50,621 nt of DNA from an uncultured Salinisphaerales bacterium (GTDB lineage Bacteria; Pseudomonadota; Gammaproteobacteria; Nevskiales; CAJXLF01): positions 1 to 50,621 of the forward strand of contig CAJXLF010000017.1 in the NCBI GenBank assembly GCA_913055805.1, in the 5' to 3' direction. The notes below the pieces were generated by a model that did not search any database, was not told the origin of the DNA, and saw only the letters and a program-made list of their open reading frames with translations. The position numbers and the translations under genes are program-made. Within the stretch, counting starts at the first letter, position 1, and every line of letters starts with the position of its first letter. This document shows, piece after piece, positions 1-7,844 of this stretch.

Positions 1-2114
1 GTCGTGATGATGCCGGCATCCGCCGCCGCCTGCGCCACGTCTTCCACATGACCGCGCGGCAGCTTGCGCGCCTTCTGTGCCGCCTGAATCTTGGCAAACA
101 CCGGCTGGGCTTCACACACCAGTCGGAAGGCTTCCAGCAGACGCCCCGCACCGGCCTTGTCCGCCGCCGGACGGAAGACGCCGTCGGTAATGCGGTCATA
201 GGTCGGGTTCAGGCTCTGAATGGTCTTGGCCGTCTCGTGATACTGGCTGTCCGTGGGGCCGGTACCGATCGGGTTGATGCGCAGCAGGATACGGCCCACA
301 GTGCGCAGCCACAGACCGATCACCGGGGCATCGAAGTTGGCGTAGATGCCCTCAAAGCCTTCCTGGATACGCTGCAGGGCGGTATCCATGGCAAAGCGCA
401 CCACTGGCAGATCGGCTTCCTGGCGGCCTTCGGCCTCCCAGCGCTGCAGGGTGGCAAAGCCCATGTACATCCAGCTCAATACATCGGCATAGCGGCCAGT
501 CAGGCGGCCTCGGGCCTTGAGCTTGCTGCCCATGGTGAGCATGGCCAGGTTGGTCAGCAGCGCAAAGCGCGAACTGGCCCAGCCCAGGCGGCGGAAGTAG
601 GTGGCGGTGGGCCCGGCGACCGGGGAACCGGCACTGTAGCCGCGGGTGAGACCGCGCACCAGGCTGCGCAGGAAGGTCATGCCGATGTGACCGATCCAGC
701 CCAGCAGGTTCTTGCGGAAGGCGGAGACGTCTTCAGCATCCACCGCGGCCAGCACCTGCTGTGCATAGGGATGGCAGCGCGTGGCGCCCTGACCAAAGAT
801 GATCAGCGTGCGCGTCATGATGTTCGCGCCTTCGACTGTGATGGATACCGGGGCGGCCTGATAGGCAATGCCGGGGATGTTGTTCGGACCCTGCATGACG
901 CCGGAACCGGAGAACACATCCATGGTGTCCACACTCAGCTGACGGGCCTGTTCCGTCGTATGGTATTTCAGAATGGCGGACACCACCGGCGGGGCAATGC
1001 CGTTATCCAGCGCGTTGAGCGCGTAACGGTGTCCTGCATCCATCTGATAGGACATGGCGGCAACGCGCGCCACCGGGACTTCGATACCTTCCATCTGGCC
1101 GATGGGCATGCCGAACTGCTGGCGCACCATGGAGTAGGCGCCGACAACAGAGGCGCTCAACTTGGCGCCGCCTACGCCACCGGCTGGCAGTGAGACTGCG
1201 CGGCCACCGGCCAGCTGTTCCATCAGCATGCGCCAGCCCTGGCCAACGCCAGCCTGACCGCCGATAACGTTCTCCAGCGGTACAACCACGTCTTTGCCGA
1301 CGATGGGACCGTTGTAGAACGGATCGCCGATGGGCCAGTGACGATCGCCAATCTGCAAACCTGCGGTGCCTTTCTCGGCCAGTACTACGGTAATCCCGAG
1401 GTCTTCGCCCTTGCCCAGCAGGTTCTGCGGGTCACGCAATACCGAAGCCACGGAAATGAGGTTGGCGATGGGCGCCATGGTGATGTAACGCTTGCGGAAG
1501 TTCAGGCGAATCTTGATCTCGCCATCGTCGTCCTTGAAGACTTCGCCATCGGCCTTGATGGAAGCGGCATCTGAACCAGCAGTCGGTTCGGTCAGGCCAA
1601 AGCAGGGCACGTATTCGCCGGAAGCCAGCTTGGGTAGGTAGTGCTGCTTCTGCTCATCGGTGCCGTAGTGCTGGAGGAGTTCGGCTGCACCCAGAGAGTT
1701 CGGAATGACCACCACGGTGCCTACGCTCGGGCAGTAAGGCGACAGTTTCGCCATGACCAGGCCGCGGGCAGTGGGAGAGAAGCCGAGGCCGCCCCATTTC
1801 TTGTCGATGATCATGCCCATGAAACCCTTTTCCTTGATGAATTCAAGGATATGCTCGGGCACCTGTGCGCGCTTGCTGAAGGTCCAGGGGTCGCACATCT
1901 TGCAGAGTTCTTCAGTGGGCCCGTCCAGGAAGGCCTGCTCTTCTTCGCTGAGCTTGGCATAGCCTTCGGCCATCATCTGGCGCCAGTCGGGGTTACCCGA
2001 GAACAGCTGGCCGTCTACCCAGACATCACCGGATTCCAGCGCCAGGCGCTCGGTGTCCGAAATCTTGGGCAGCATGCCGCCGGACTTCATGGTCTTCAGA
2101 AGCATTCCAAACAT
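1..2114 (-). CDS. fadE: FadE-type acyl-CoA dehydrogenase, 3' end outside the window
   Basis: Probable FadE, which oxidises acyl-CoA to trans-2-enoyl-CoA with FAD in the first step of beta-oxidation. The ATG at 2114 follows a GGGAGAG ribosome site and begins MFGMLLKTMKSGG. About 704 codons are visible and the frame is still open at base 1; E. coli FadE is a little over 800 residues, so the C-terminus is missing. Family signs include GFMGMIIDKKWGGLGFSPTA, the substrate/flavin segment CFGLTEPTAGSDAAS, and VFSGSGVMQGPNNIPG, followed by the long extra C-terminal region (DUF1974 type) that separates FadE from short acyl-CoA dehydrogenases. It is divergent from a TetR gene, the likely repressor. The family call is firm; chain-length preference cannot be read from the sequence. 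Confidence 0.93.
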   Translation of the reverse strand, partial: MFGMLLKTMKSGGMLPKISDTERLALESGDVWVDGQLFSGNPDWRQMMAEGYAKLSEEEQAFLDGPTEELCKMCDPWTFSKRAQVPEHILEFIKEKGFMGMIIDKKWGGLGFSPTARGLVMAKLSPYCPSVGTVVVIPNSLGAAELLQHYGTDEQKQHYLPKLASGEYVPCFGLTEPTAGSDAASIKADGEVFKDDDGEIKIRLNFRKRYITMAPIANLISVASVLRDPQNLLGKGEDLGITVVLAEKGTAGLQIGDRHWPIGDPFYNGPIVGKDVVVPLENVIGGQAGVGQGWRMLMEQLAGGRAVSLPAGGVGGAKLSASVVGAYSMVRQQFGMPIGQMEGIEVPVARVAAMSYQMDAGHRYALNALDNGIAPPVVSAILKYHTTEQARQLSVDTMDVFSGSGVMQGPNNIPGIAYQAAPVSITVEGANIMTRTLIIFGQGATRCHPYAQQVLAAVDAEDVSAFRKNLLGWIGHIGMTFLRSLVRGLTRGYSAGSPVAGPTATYFRRLGWASSRFALLTNLAMLTMGSKLKARGRLTGRYADVLSWMYMGFATLQRWEAEGRQEADLPVVRFAMDTALQRIQEGFEGIYANFDAPVIGLWLRTVGRILLRINPIGTGPTDSQYHETAKTIQSLNPTYDRITDGVFRPAADKAGAGRLLEAFRLVCEAQPVFAKIQAAQKARKLPRGHVEDVAQAAADAGIIT

Positions 2115-2182
2115 AATTCTCTCCCTGCAATGATTGATGCAGATTCGAAAAAGGAGCGGTGTTGGATTGTGGGTGCCAGGTA

Positions 2183-2228
2183 ACAGGGCTGCGTATCCCT
2201 GTTTCGCACCATACGGTATCGTACGGTG
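2183..2228. promoter_or_regulatory. Two dyads, candidate TetR operators
   Basis: Two inverted repeats sit between the divergent fadE and TetR genes. The first is ACAGGG-N8-CCCTGT at 2183-2202. The second is an imperfect 22-bp palindrome at 2207-2228 (CACCATACGG core, 18 of 22 positions symmetric), which also contains TACGGT twice as a direct repeat. Both lie just downstream of the candidate fadE promoter, where a bound repressor would block transcription. TetR proteins typically bind palindromes near their own genes; which dyad is used is inference. Confidence 0.45.
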
Positions 2229-2232
2229 TATA

Positions 2233-2261
2233 AAATTATCCGAGTGTCATTGATAAATCAA
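2233..2261 (-). promoter_or_regulatory. Candidate sigma-70 promoter of fadE
   Basis: On the minus strand TTGATT (2261-2256) and TAATTT (2238-2233) lie 17 bp apart and point towards fadE. The predicted start of transcription near 2226 falls inside the dyad at 2207-2228. This is a pattern match only, with weak hexamers. Confidence 0.4.
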
Positions 2262-2392
2262 GCTTTTCCCCTGTAATTCTTTTTAAAACATACGCCGGGG
2301 TATTGATTAACTCCATGAAATATTTAATGAAGTAGTGGAGTAATTCAAATTTTGGTAACATTGATTACTTGCTCTGAAGTCAGAGAGATTAC

Positions 2393-3007
2393 ATGAATAG
2401 CAAAGCCAACAAGCCACTCAATGAGATGGAACCCAGCACGCGGGCGCGAATTGAACAGGCGGTGCTGTATACCTTTTCAGGCCGTGAGTTTCACAAGGTC
2501 AGCCTGATCGAGATTGCGCGCGAGGCCAATGTCAGCCTGCAGACAATCTACAAGTACTACGGCGACAAGGAGACCCTGCTGTTCTCCAGTCTGGATACCT
2601 GGCTGTCACGCCTGGCCAAGCGCATGATCGATCATCTGCAGGGCATGGAGGATTTCAAGGAAAAATTTCGCAAGGTCTTCTGGCTGGCCCTGGAGTTCTA
2701 TGAGAAGAATCCGGAAGTGGCTCAGCTACTGATGAGTTCGGTGTATCTGAATACCTGGCGCAAAACCGATACCTTCCGTCAGCCGGAACTGTTCAATGTT
2801 TTTATCCGCGTGATCAATGAGGGCAAGGCCAAGGGAGTGCTTGATCCCGAACTCGACGAGAAGATGATCATCGATTTCGTTATCGGCACGGCCAGCCGTA
2901 ATGTCACCATGTGGATTATTCGCGGCGAGGACTACAGCCTTACCGGCATTGCGAATCAGCTGTTCGAAATGATCTGGAGGGGTATTTCCAAACCGGCAGA
3001 CGTCTAG
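2393..3007 (+). CDS. TetR/AcrR-family transcriptional regulator
   Basis: A 204-residue TetR-type repressor. The N-terminal helix-turn-helix covers roughly residues 18-65 ([20 protein letters not shown], then [20 protein letters not shown], the typical TetR recognition-helix signature), followed by an all-helical ligand-binding domain. The ATG at 2393 has AGAGAG about eight bases upstream. It is divergent from fadE with 278 bp between them containing two dyads, so control of fadE by an acyl-CoA-like ligand, as with PsrA or the TetR-type FadR, is a reasonable inference; the ligand cannot be read. Its stop codon overlaps the convergent purH stop (3004-3007), leaving no room for a terminator between them. 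Confidence 0.88.
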   Translation: MNSKANKPLNEMEPSTRARIEQAVLYTFSGREFHKVSLIEIAREANVSLQTIYKYYGDKETLLFSSLDTWLSRLAKRMIDHLQGMEDFKEKFRKVFWLALEFYEKNPEVAQLLMSSVYLNTWRKTDTFRQPELFNVFIRVINEGKAKGVLDPELDEKMIIDFVIGTASRNVTMWIIRGEDYSLTGIANQLFEMIWRGISKPADV

Positions 3008-4569
3008 TGCCGGAAATGCCGCATGCCGGTAAAAACCATGGCCATGTCGGCCTCGTCGGCGGCAGCGATCACTTCCTCGTCACGAATAGATCCACCCGGC
3101 TGAATGACTGCGCGGATGCCGGCTTCGGCGGCGGCATCGATGCCGTCGCGGAAAGGAAAGAAGGCATCCGAAGCCATGACGGAACCGGCTACCTGCAGCC
3201 CGGCATTGGCTGCCTTGATACCCGCGATACGGGCGCTGTCTATGCGGCTCATCTGGCCGGCGCCGACACCGATAGTCTGGCCTTGCAGGGCATAGACGAT
3301 GGCATTGGATTTCACGTATTTCCCCACTCGCCAGGCAAAGAGCAGATCTGAAAGTTCCTGTTCGGTCGGCTGACGTTTGCTTACTACCTTCAGGTCAGCT
3401 GCGGTGATACGTCCCTGGTCCTGATCCTGTACCAGCAGGCCGCCGCCTACGCGCTTGAGGTCATAAGTCGCCGCTGCCTGTTGCCACCGGCCAACGGCAA
3501 GCACCCGGACATTGGTCTTGCCCGCCAGGGCTTCGAGAGCTTGCGGGGACACTTCGGGCGCTACAATCACTTCCACGAACTGCCGGTCGATAATGGCCTT
3601 TGCGGTATCGGCGTCAAGCACCTGGTTAAGGGCGATGATGCCGCCGAAAGCTGAAGTGGGATCAGTGGCGAAGGCGCGTTCATAGGCCTCGGCAAGAGAA
3701 CCGCCGAGGGCGACGCCGCAGGGATTGGCATGTTTGACGATGACACAGGCCGGCGCTTCTTCGAATGCCTTGACGCATTCCAGGGCGGCATCCGTATCCG
3801 CGATATTGTTGTAGGACAGTTCCTTGCCCTGTAACTGACGCGCAGTGGCTATGCTGCCGGCCGGGGCGCCGGCTTCGGCATAAAAGGCCGCCGACTGATG
3901 CGGGTTCTCACCGTAACGCATGTCCTGGCGCTTCAGGAATTGCAGATTGATGCTGTGGCCAAAGTCCTGTTTTGTGCCGTCTTCGTTGAGACAGCCGAGG
4001 TAATTGGCAATAGCGCCGTCATAGGCGGCCGTGTGCTCGAAGCACTTCATCGCCAGTTCCCGTTTCTTGGCGTCGTCGACCACGCCATCATTGTCTCGCA
4101 TGGCTTGCAACACCGCCGCATAGTCATCCGGATTCACTACGACAGTGACATGCGCATGATTCTTGGCCGCGGCACGCAGCATGGTCGGCCCGCCGATATC
4201 GATGTTCTCGATAGCATCAGCCACACTGCAGTCCGGTTTGGCCACGGTGGCCTGGAAGGGGTAAAGGTTCACGACCACCAGATCGATGGCGGCAATGCCG
4301 TGTTCCTGCATGACTGCGTCATCGGTGCCGCGCCGGGCCAGGATGCCGCCATGAATTTTCGGATGCAGGGTCTTGACCCGGCCGTCCATGATTTCAGGTG
4401 AACCTGTGTGTTCGGATACTTCTTTTACCGGGATGCCGGCATCTGCGAGGAGTCTGGCTGTGCCGCCGGTAGAAAGAATTTCCACGCCCGATGCGGCAAG
4501 TTCGCGGGCAAAATCTTCAATACCGGATTTGTCGGAAACGCTGATCAGCGCGCGCCGAATTTTGGCCAT
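3004..4569 (-). CDS. purH: Bifunctional AICAR formyltransferase / IMP cyclohydrolase
   Basis: PurH carries out the last two steps of IMP synthesis: formylation of AICAR with 10-formyl-THF, then ring closure. The 521 residues match the usual length. The N-terminal MGS-like cyclohydrolase domain begins with [17 protein letters not shown] and STGGTARLL (about residues 5-42). The C-terminal AICAR transformylase domain carries the catalytic Lys-His in [10 protein letters not shown] (about residue 270) and ends GMRHFRH. It lies 31 bp downstream of fis in the same direction, the fis-purH order seen in Pseudomonas; purD, which often follows, is absent and a convergent TetR gene takes its place. Cotranscription with fis is likely. 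The identification is secure. Confidence 0.98.
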   Translation of the reverse strand: MAKIRRALISVSDKSGIEDFARELAASGVEILSTGGTARLLADAGIPVKEVSEHTGSPEIMDGRVKTLHPKIHGGILARRGTDDAVMQEHGIAAIDLVVVNLYPFQATVAKPDCSVADAIENIDIGGPTMLRAAAKNHAHVTVVVNPDDYAAVLQAMRDNDGVVDDAKKRELAMKCFEHTAAYDGAIANYLGCLNEDGTKQDFGHSINLQFLKRQDMRYGENPHQSAAFYAEAGAPAGSIATARQLQGKELSYNNIADTDAALECVKAFEEAPACVIVKHANPCGVALGGSLAEAYERAFATDPTSAFGGIIALNQVLDADTAKAIIDRQFVEVIVAPEVSPQALEALAGKTNVRVLAVGRWQQAAATYDLKRVGGGLLVQDQDQGRITAADLKVVSKRQPTEQELSDLLFAWRVGKYVKSNAIVYALQGQTIGVGAGQMSRIDSARIAGIKAANAGLQVAGSVMASDAFFPFRDGIDAAAEAGIRAVIQPGGSIRDEEVIAAADEADMAMVFTGMRHFRH

Positions 4570-4600
4570 TGGCTGGGTCGCTCTCTGGAAAAGGGTGGGC

Positions 4601-4882
4601 TTAGGCGTCGATACCGTACTGTTTGAGTTTCTTGCGGAGGGTGCCGCGATTCATGCCGAGAATTTCCGCGGCACGGGACTGGTTGCCCTCGCTGTAGTTC
4701 ATGACGGTGCGCAGCAGCGGGTCTTCAACCTGCTCAAGAACCATGCGGTAGATGTCGGACGGAGGAGTGCCATTCAGTGCTTCGAAGTACTGGGTCATGC
4801 TTTCTTCGACGTGCTCGCTGAGCAGGCGAGCGCCATTAAGCTTGCTTTGTTTGCGATTGGCGCTGGCTTGTTTGGGCGACAT
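4601..4882 (-). CDS. fis: DNA-binding protein Fis
   Basis: Fis is a nucleoid-associated protein that bends DNA and activates rRNA and tRNA promoters during fast growth. The 93-residue product has a flexible N-terminus, a dimerising helix pair ([20 protein letters not shown]) and a C-terminal helix-turn-helix ([20 protein letters not shown]) ending YGIDA, nearly identical to other Fis C-termini. In many gammaproteobacteria fis follows dusB. Here the gene upstream is the TonB-like gene of the envelope-motor operon, 109 bp away, and purH follows. The gap holds a plausible promoter for fis (4925-4953), so it need not depend on read-through. Confidence 0.97.
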   Translation of the reverse strand: MSPKQASANRKQSKLNGARLLSEHVEESMTQYFEALNGTPPSDIYRMVLEQVEDPLLRTVMNYSEGNQSRAAEILGMNRGTLRKKLKQYGIDA

Positions 4883-4924
4883 TTCAGTTCTGTGACGGCA
4901 GCTGTAAATGACAGAGAGCCGATC

Positions 4925-4953
4925 ATCATACGCTCAAAACCCTTCTGGATAAA
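4925..4953 (-). promoter_or_regulatory. Candidate promoter of fis-purH
   Basis: On the minus strand TTTATC (4953-4948) and TATGAT (4930-4925) are separated by 17 bp, about 40 bp upstream of the fis ATG. The -10 is good and the -35 is poor, consistent with a regulated promoter, but this is a pattern match only. Confidence 0.35.
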
Positions 4954-4991
4954 GCCGGTTTTTTATGACAGAAATATGACAGTTTTTCTGT

Positions 4992-5936
4992 TTACCGGGC
5001 CGGGAAAAACTCAATCGGATAATCAATGGTGACGGCAGGTACAGCCTTGGCGCCAAAATTGAAAAGCTTCACGCGTCGCACGACCTGCGCTGCAATCGTT
5101 GTGTCCTTGAGTTGATTGTCGATGACACTGCAGGCACTGACTTCACCGGAAGGTTCGATGGTCAGGCGCAACACGATCTTGCCGGCCAGCTGCGGATCGT
5201 TGCGCAAGGCACGTTCGTAGATGGCGTTGATCGAGGCTTTGTGGCGATCGAAGACTGACTGGATTTCCTGACTGCTACGGCCGCTGCCGCCGCCACCCTG
5301 GCGACGGCCGTCACCCTGTGCGTCATTATGGCCGCTGCCTGCCTGGGGGGCGGCGATACGTGTGCTTGCATGACCACTGAGCGCCAGTTCTCCCTGTTGT
5401 CGCCGTGGCGTGGGGCGCCCACTTTCGGTAGCACCCTGGTCCAGTTCTGCGCTGAGTCTTTCATTATTGGGTGCATCGGCGCTGACCGCCTGTTTCAGCG
5501 GGCGCTCTGCCAGGGATGACAGGATGGCCGGATTATCCCGAAGTCTTTGCAGGGATTGACGGATTTCCGCGGTACGATCGACTTTTTTGGGTTCGGGTGC
5601 CTTGGGTTTTTCGGCACGTGCGGCACTGGTGGCCGGCGCCGGTGGTTGAGGCGCCGGCCTGGGCGCGACAACAGGGGCAGGCACGGGCGCGGGTTCGAGC
5701 ACCGGGGGCGGTGGCGGAGGTTCGGGTTCGAAACGCAGTTTGACCAGGCGTGGTTTTTCATCCTCCATCACCTGAGGCGGTGCCTCGCTAACAGGGAGAT
5801 GCGGGACGATCGCGCTGATCAATAATGCCGGGAAAAGGGTGGCGAACAGAAAGCGGTTGAAGCGCCTGACTTCAGCCGGGCTTCCACTCCACGGCAGAGC
5901 AGGAATGCTGGCAGGCGCCCAGCCAGCGCCGTTCAT
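4992..5936 (-). CDS. TonB-like protein with AgmX/PglI C-terminal domain
   Basis: A 314-residue TonB-like energy transducer, last gene of the envelope-motor operon. It has a short cytoplasmic N-terminus, one membrane anchor (FNRFLFATLFPALLISAIV, about residues 26-44), a Pro/Ala-rich spacer with repeated EP and PAP units (about 70-115) that could span the periplasm, a Gly/Ser/Gln-rich segment, and a C-terminal domain from about residue 220 (IQSVFDRHKASINAIYERAL, then GKIVLRLTIEPSGEV, ending IDYPIEFFPAR). That domain pattern is the AgmX/PglI family, named from Myxococcus gliding, and not the classical TonB_C fold. Its ATG overlaps the stop of the ExbD gene before it by 4 nt. It presumably couples the ExbB/ExbD motor to a periplasmic or outer-membrane partner; the partner is unknown. 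Confidence 0.85.
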   Translation of the reverse strand: MNGAGWAPASIPALPWSGSPAEVRRFNRFLFATLFPALLISAIVPHLPVSEAPPQVMEDEKPRLVKLRFEPEPPPPPPVLEPAPVPAPVVAPRPAPQPPAPATSAARAEKPKAPEPKKVDRTAEIRQSLQRLRDNPAILSSLAERPLKQAVSADAPNNERLSAELDQGATESGRPTPRRQQGELALSGHASTRIAAPQAGSGHNDAQGDGRRQGGGGSGRSSQEIQSVFDRHKASINAIYERALRNDPQLAGKIVLRLTIEPSGEVSACSVIDNQLKDTTIAAQVVRRVKLFNFGAKAVPAVTIDYPIEFFPAR

Positions 5937-6418
5937 GGTAGAGCCTCGGGTGCCTGCAGTACCGCCAGGGCAATATCCGCGAACCCGGCGGCAGTAGCGC
6001 TTTGCAGAATCCGTTTGATGAGGGCGTACTCGATGCTGCGGTCAGCAAGCACGGTCAAGGTTGCATGCTCAGTGTCTTGAGCATTTTCAAGCGCGGCCAG
6101 TGCCTTGACCAGGCTGTTAAGGGGGCCTTCGCCCGCGAGCAACTGCCTGCTGATGCCAAGGATTTTGCGTTCATTGACAAGAATGGCGTCGGGCGAAACC
6201 GTGACAGTGACAGTCTGCTGTGGACGTGCCTGCGCAGTGGACTCAGGCAGGGAAACACTCTTGGGCGGTGTGATCAATTCCACTTCATTGGCATTGACCA
6301 GCAGAAAAAACACCAGGATGGTAAAGATGTCCATCAGCGAGACCATGTTAAGCGCGCCGGTCCCTTTGTGTCGGCGATGATGCAGCGCCATACGTTTGGC
6401 GCGTCGCGACATTTTCAT
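5933..6418 (-). CDS. ExbD/TolR-family protein with the proton-pathway Asp
   Basis: Biopolymer-transport ExbD/TolR family, 161 residues: a basic N-terminus, a single membrane helix (about residues 24-42) and a periplasmic domain. The helix contains NMVSLMDIFTILVFFLL, with Asp30 at the position of the conserved membrane Asp (Asp25 of E. coli ExbD) that carries protons through the stator. It starts with a 4-nt overlap on the preceding ExbD paralogue and its stop overlaps the AgmX-type gene in the same way, so expression should be coupled. Having two ExbD genes after one ExbB resembles AglQ/AglS with AglR in Myxococcus. The family is certain; the cargo is not. Confidence 0.92.
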   Translation of the reverse strand: MKMSRRAKRMALHHRRHKGTGALNMVSLMDIFTILVFFLLVNANEVELITPPKSVSLPESTAQARPQQTVTVTVSPDAILVNERKILGISRQLLAGEGPLNSLVKALAALENAQDTEHATLTVLADRSIEYALIKRILQSATAAGFADIALAVLQAPEALP

Positions 6419-6930
6419 GATGACGAATCCCCGCTTTCCGGGGCATCTCCCAGGGAGATATCCGGGAACAGGGGCTGATATTCAATGCTGCCGTCAGGGC
6501 GTCGCACTGCCTGACTGCGGATCACATCCATGACCTTGATGAGTGATTCGTAATCGACTTCACCGGCGACCAGAAGTAATGCTTCCTGCGTTTGCGGGTG
6601 GCGTGCCTGATAGTCAATCAGCCATTGCTGCAATGGTTTCAACTCACGCTCGACTGAGCCTGTCCAGGGCAGGTTGCGGGCTTCGCTGCGGCCGTCACTG
6701 AATGCGAGTCTGTCCGGGTAAATAGCTATCTGGGGACGTGGCGGTGGCTGTTCGGCTTCGGCATTGTCGGCGGCCGGCAGGTTCAGCTCCAGGATGGCGC
6801 TGCGCGTGAAGACCGCGGTAATCAGCAGAAAGGGCACCAGCACTACCATCAAATTCATGAAGGCAGTGATATTGAGTTCCGCGACTTCCTGTCGCCGCGT
6901 GGCGCTACGCCGCCGCCGGGTGAATTTCAT
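6415..6930 (-). CDS. ExbD/TolR-family protein with Asn in place of the membrane Asp
   Basis: Second ExbD/TolR paralogue, 171 residues, upstream of the first. It has a basic N-terminus (KFTRRRRSATRRQE), a single membrane helix and a periplasmic domain. The helix reads NITAFMNLMVVLVPFLLI. Aligned on the family pattern (IxPFIDVMLVLL), residue 26 is Asn (codon AAT at 6855-6853) where Asp is expected. ExbD works as a dimer inside an ExbB pentamer, so a pair of one Asp and one Asn subunit would be functionally asymmetric. It begins 7 bp after the ExbB stop. The Asn is read directly; the heterodimer idea is inference. Confidence 0.9.
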   Translation of the reverse strand: MKFTRRRRSATRRQEVAELNITAFMNLMVVLVPFLLITAVFTRSAILELNLPAADNAEAEQPPPRPQIAIYPDRLAFSDGRSEARNLPWTGSVERELKPLQQWLIDYQARHPQTQEALLLVAGEVDYESLIKVMDVIRSQAVRRPDGSIEYQPLFPDISLGDAPESGDSSS

Positions 6931-6937
6931 GGAGTCC

Positions 6938-7564
6938 TTAACGGGTCACCAGGTTCAGGAAGCGCACCGCAGCCATCTCCAGGCTGTCGATAATTTCAGT
7001 GGTGCGCGCTTGCAGGAAGCTGTGGATCAAAAGCAGCGGGATGGCCACCATCAGGCCGAAGGCCGTCGTGTTCATGGCTACCGAAATACTGGCGGAGAGC
7101 AGATCGGCTTTCTGTGCCGGGTCGACATTGGAAATGGCGGTGAAGGCGCGGATCAGGCCGATGATGGTGCCCAGCAAGCCGAGCAGGGTGGCAATATTGG
7201 CGAAGGTGGCCAGATAGTGGGTGCGTCGCTCGAACTGAGGCAGAGCCTCCATCATGCGTTCTTCCATGGCCATCTCGATGTCTTCCCGTTGACCGGATGA
7301 GCGGTGACGTTCAAGGCCTGAGTTCAGGATCTGGCTGATGGCGCTGTCGGCATGCGCAGTGGCGGCCATGGCTGCGTCAAAGCGTCCGTCGGTGACAATG
7401 GGCGCCAGTCGTTTCCAGTCACGCTGATTGCTGCTCATGCTGCGTTCCAGATAAACCCAGCGTTCCAGCGCTATGGCCAGGCCAATGGCCAGCACCAGCA
7501 GGATGGGGAACATGAACAGGCCGCCATCCTGAAAAAAAGCCACGATCGTATTGTAGAGTTCCAT
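6938..7564 (-). CDS. MotA/TolQ/ExbB-family proton channel protein
   Basis: ExbB/TolQ-type inner-membrane subunit of a proton-driven motor, 208 residues. The ATG at 7564 follows a strong AAGGAGAGG. Membrane segment 1 is near residues 12-34 (GGLFMFPILLVLAIGLAIAL), segment 2 near 130-153 (LATFANIATLLGLLGTIIGL) and segment 3 near 170-195 (ISVAMNTTAFGLMVAIPLLL). The GLLGT and NTTAFG motifs contain the Thr residues lining the family's channel. It starts 10 bp after the small secreted-protein gene and leads into two ExbD genes and an AgmX-type gene, so it should form the stator of that complex. By composition it corresponds to AglR of the Myxococcus AglRQS motor. Confidence 0.93.
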   Translation of the reverse strand: MELYNTIVAFFQDGGLFMFPILLVLAIGLAIALERWVYLERSMSSNQRDWKRLAPIVTDGRFDAAMAATAHADSAISQILNSGLERHRSSGQREDIEMAMEERMMEALPQFERRTHYLATFANIATLLGLLGTIIGLIRAFTAISNVDPAQKADLLSASISVAMNTTAFGLMVAIPLLLIHSFLQARTTEIIDSLEMAAVRFLNLVTR

Positions 7565-7574
7565 GCACCTCTCC

Positions 7575-7844
7575 TTAAGGCTGAGTGCGGGAGGGGGGTG
7601 AGTCGAGCCCCAGCTGACGGCGGAAGACTTCCGGGTCAATGGACCGCAGCGGTTCTTCCACCAGTCTGACCGGTCCTTCTTCCAGCGCTTCGGCCGGTGT
7701 TTTCTTCCAGGGCACAATGGCCAGGCCCTGGGGCAGTTCTTGCGCCTGATTAATGACGTTACGCCCGTCACCGTCCTCTGCCTGGACATAGACGGGCAGA
7801 ATCGTCAGCAGGGCTGCAATAGCAACGGTATGCGCGACTTTCAT
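7575..7844 (-). CDS. Small secreted protein of the envelope-motor operon
   Basis: An 89-residue protein of no family I recognise. The ATG at 7844 overlaps the stop of the TPR lipoprotein gene (ATGA, 7844-7841) and starts a clear signal peptide, MKVAHTVAIAALLTILPVYV followed by QA, with cleavage likely before EDGDG. The mature part of about 65 residues is acidic and proline-containing, with no cysteine and no membrane segment. Its position between a TPR lipoprotein and the ExbB gene suggests a periplasmic accessory of the motor complex. No function is claimed. Confidence 0.72.
   Translation of the reverse strand: MKVAHTVAIAALLTILPVYVQAEDGDGRNVINQAQELPQGLAIVPWKKTPAEALEEGPVRLVEEPLRSIDPEVFRRQLGLDSPPSRTQP

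Noticed and set aside
48-1193. 381-codon plus-strand open frame over fadE
   Set aside because: Opposite-strand shadow; the minus-strand frame reads continuously as FadE.
4955-4992. Repeated TATGACAG and ACAGAAAAACTGT between the AgmX-type gene and fis as a terminator
   Set aside because: The stem is only 4 bp and A/T-rich; not convincing as a terminator, at most a regulatory site for fis.
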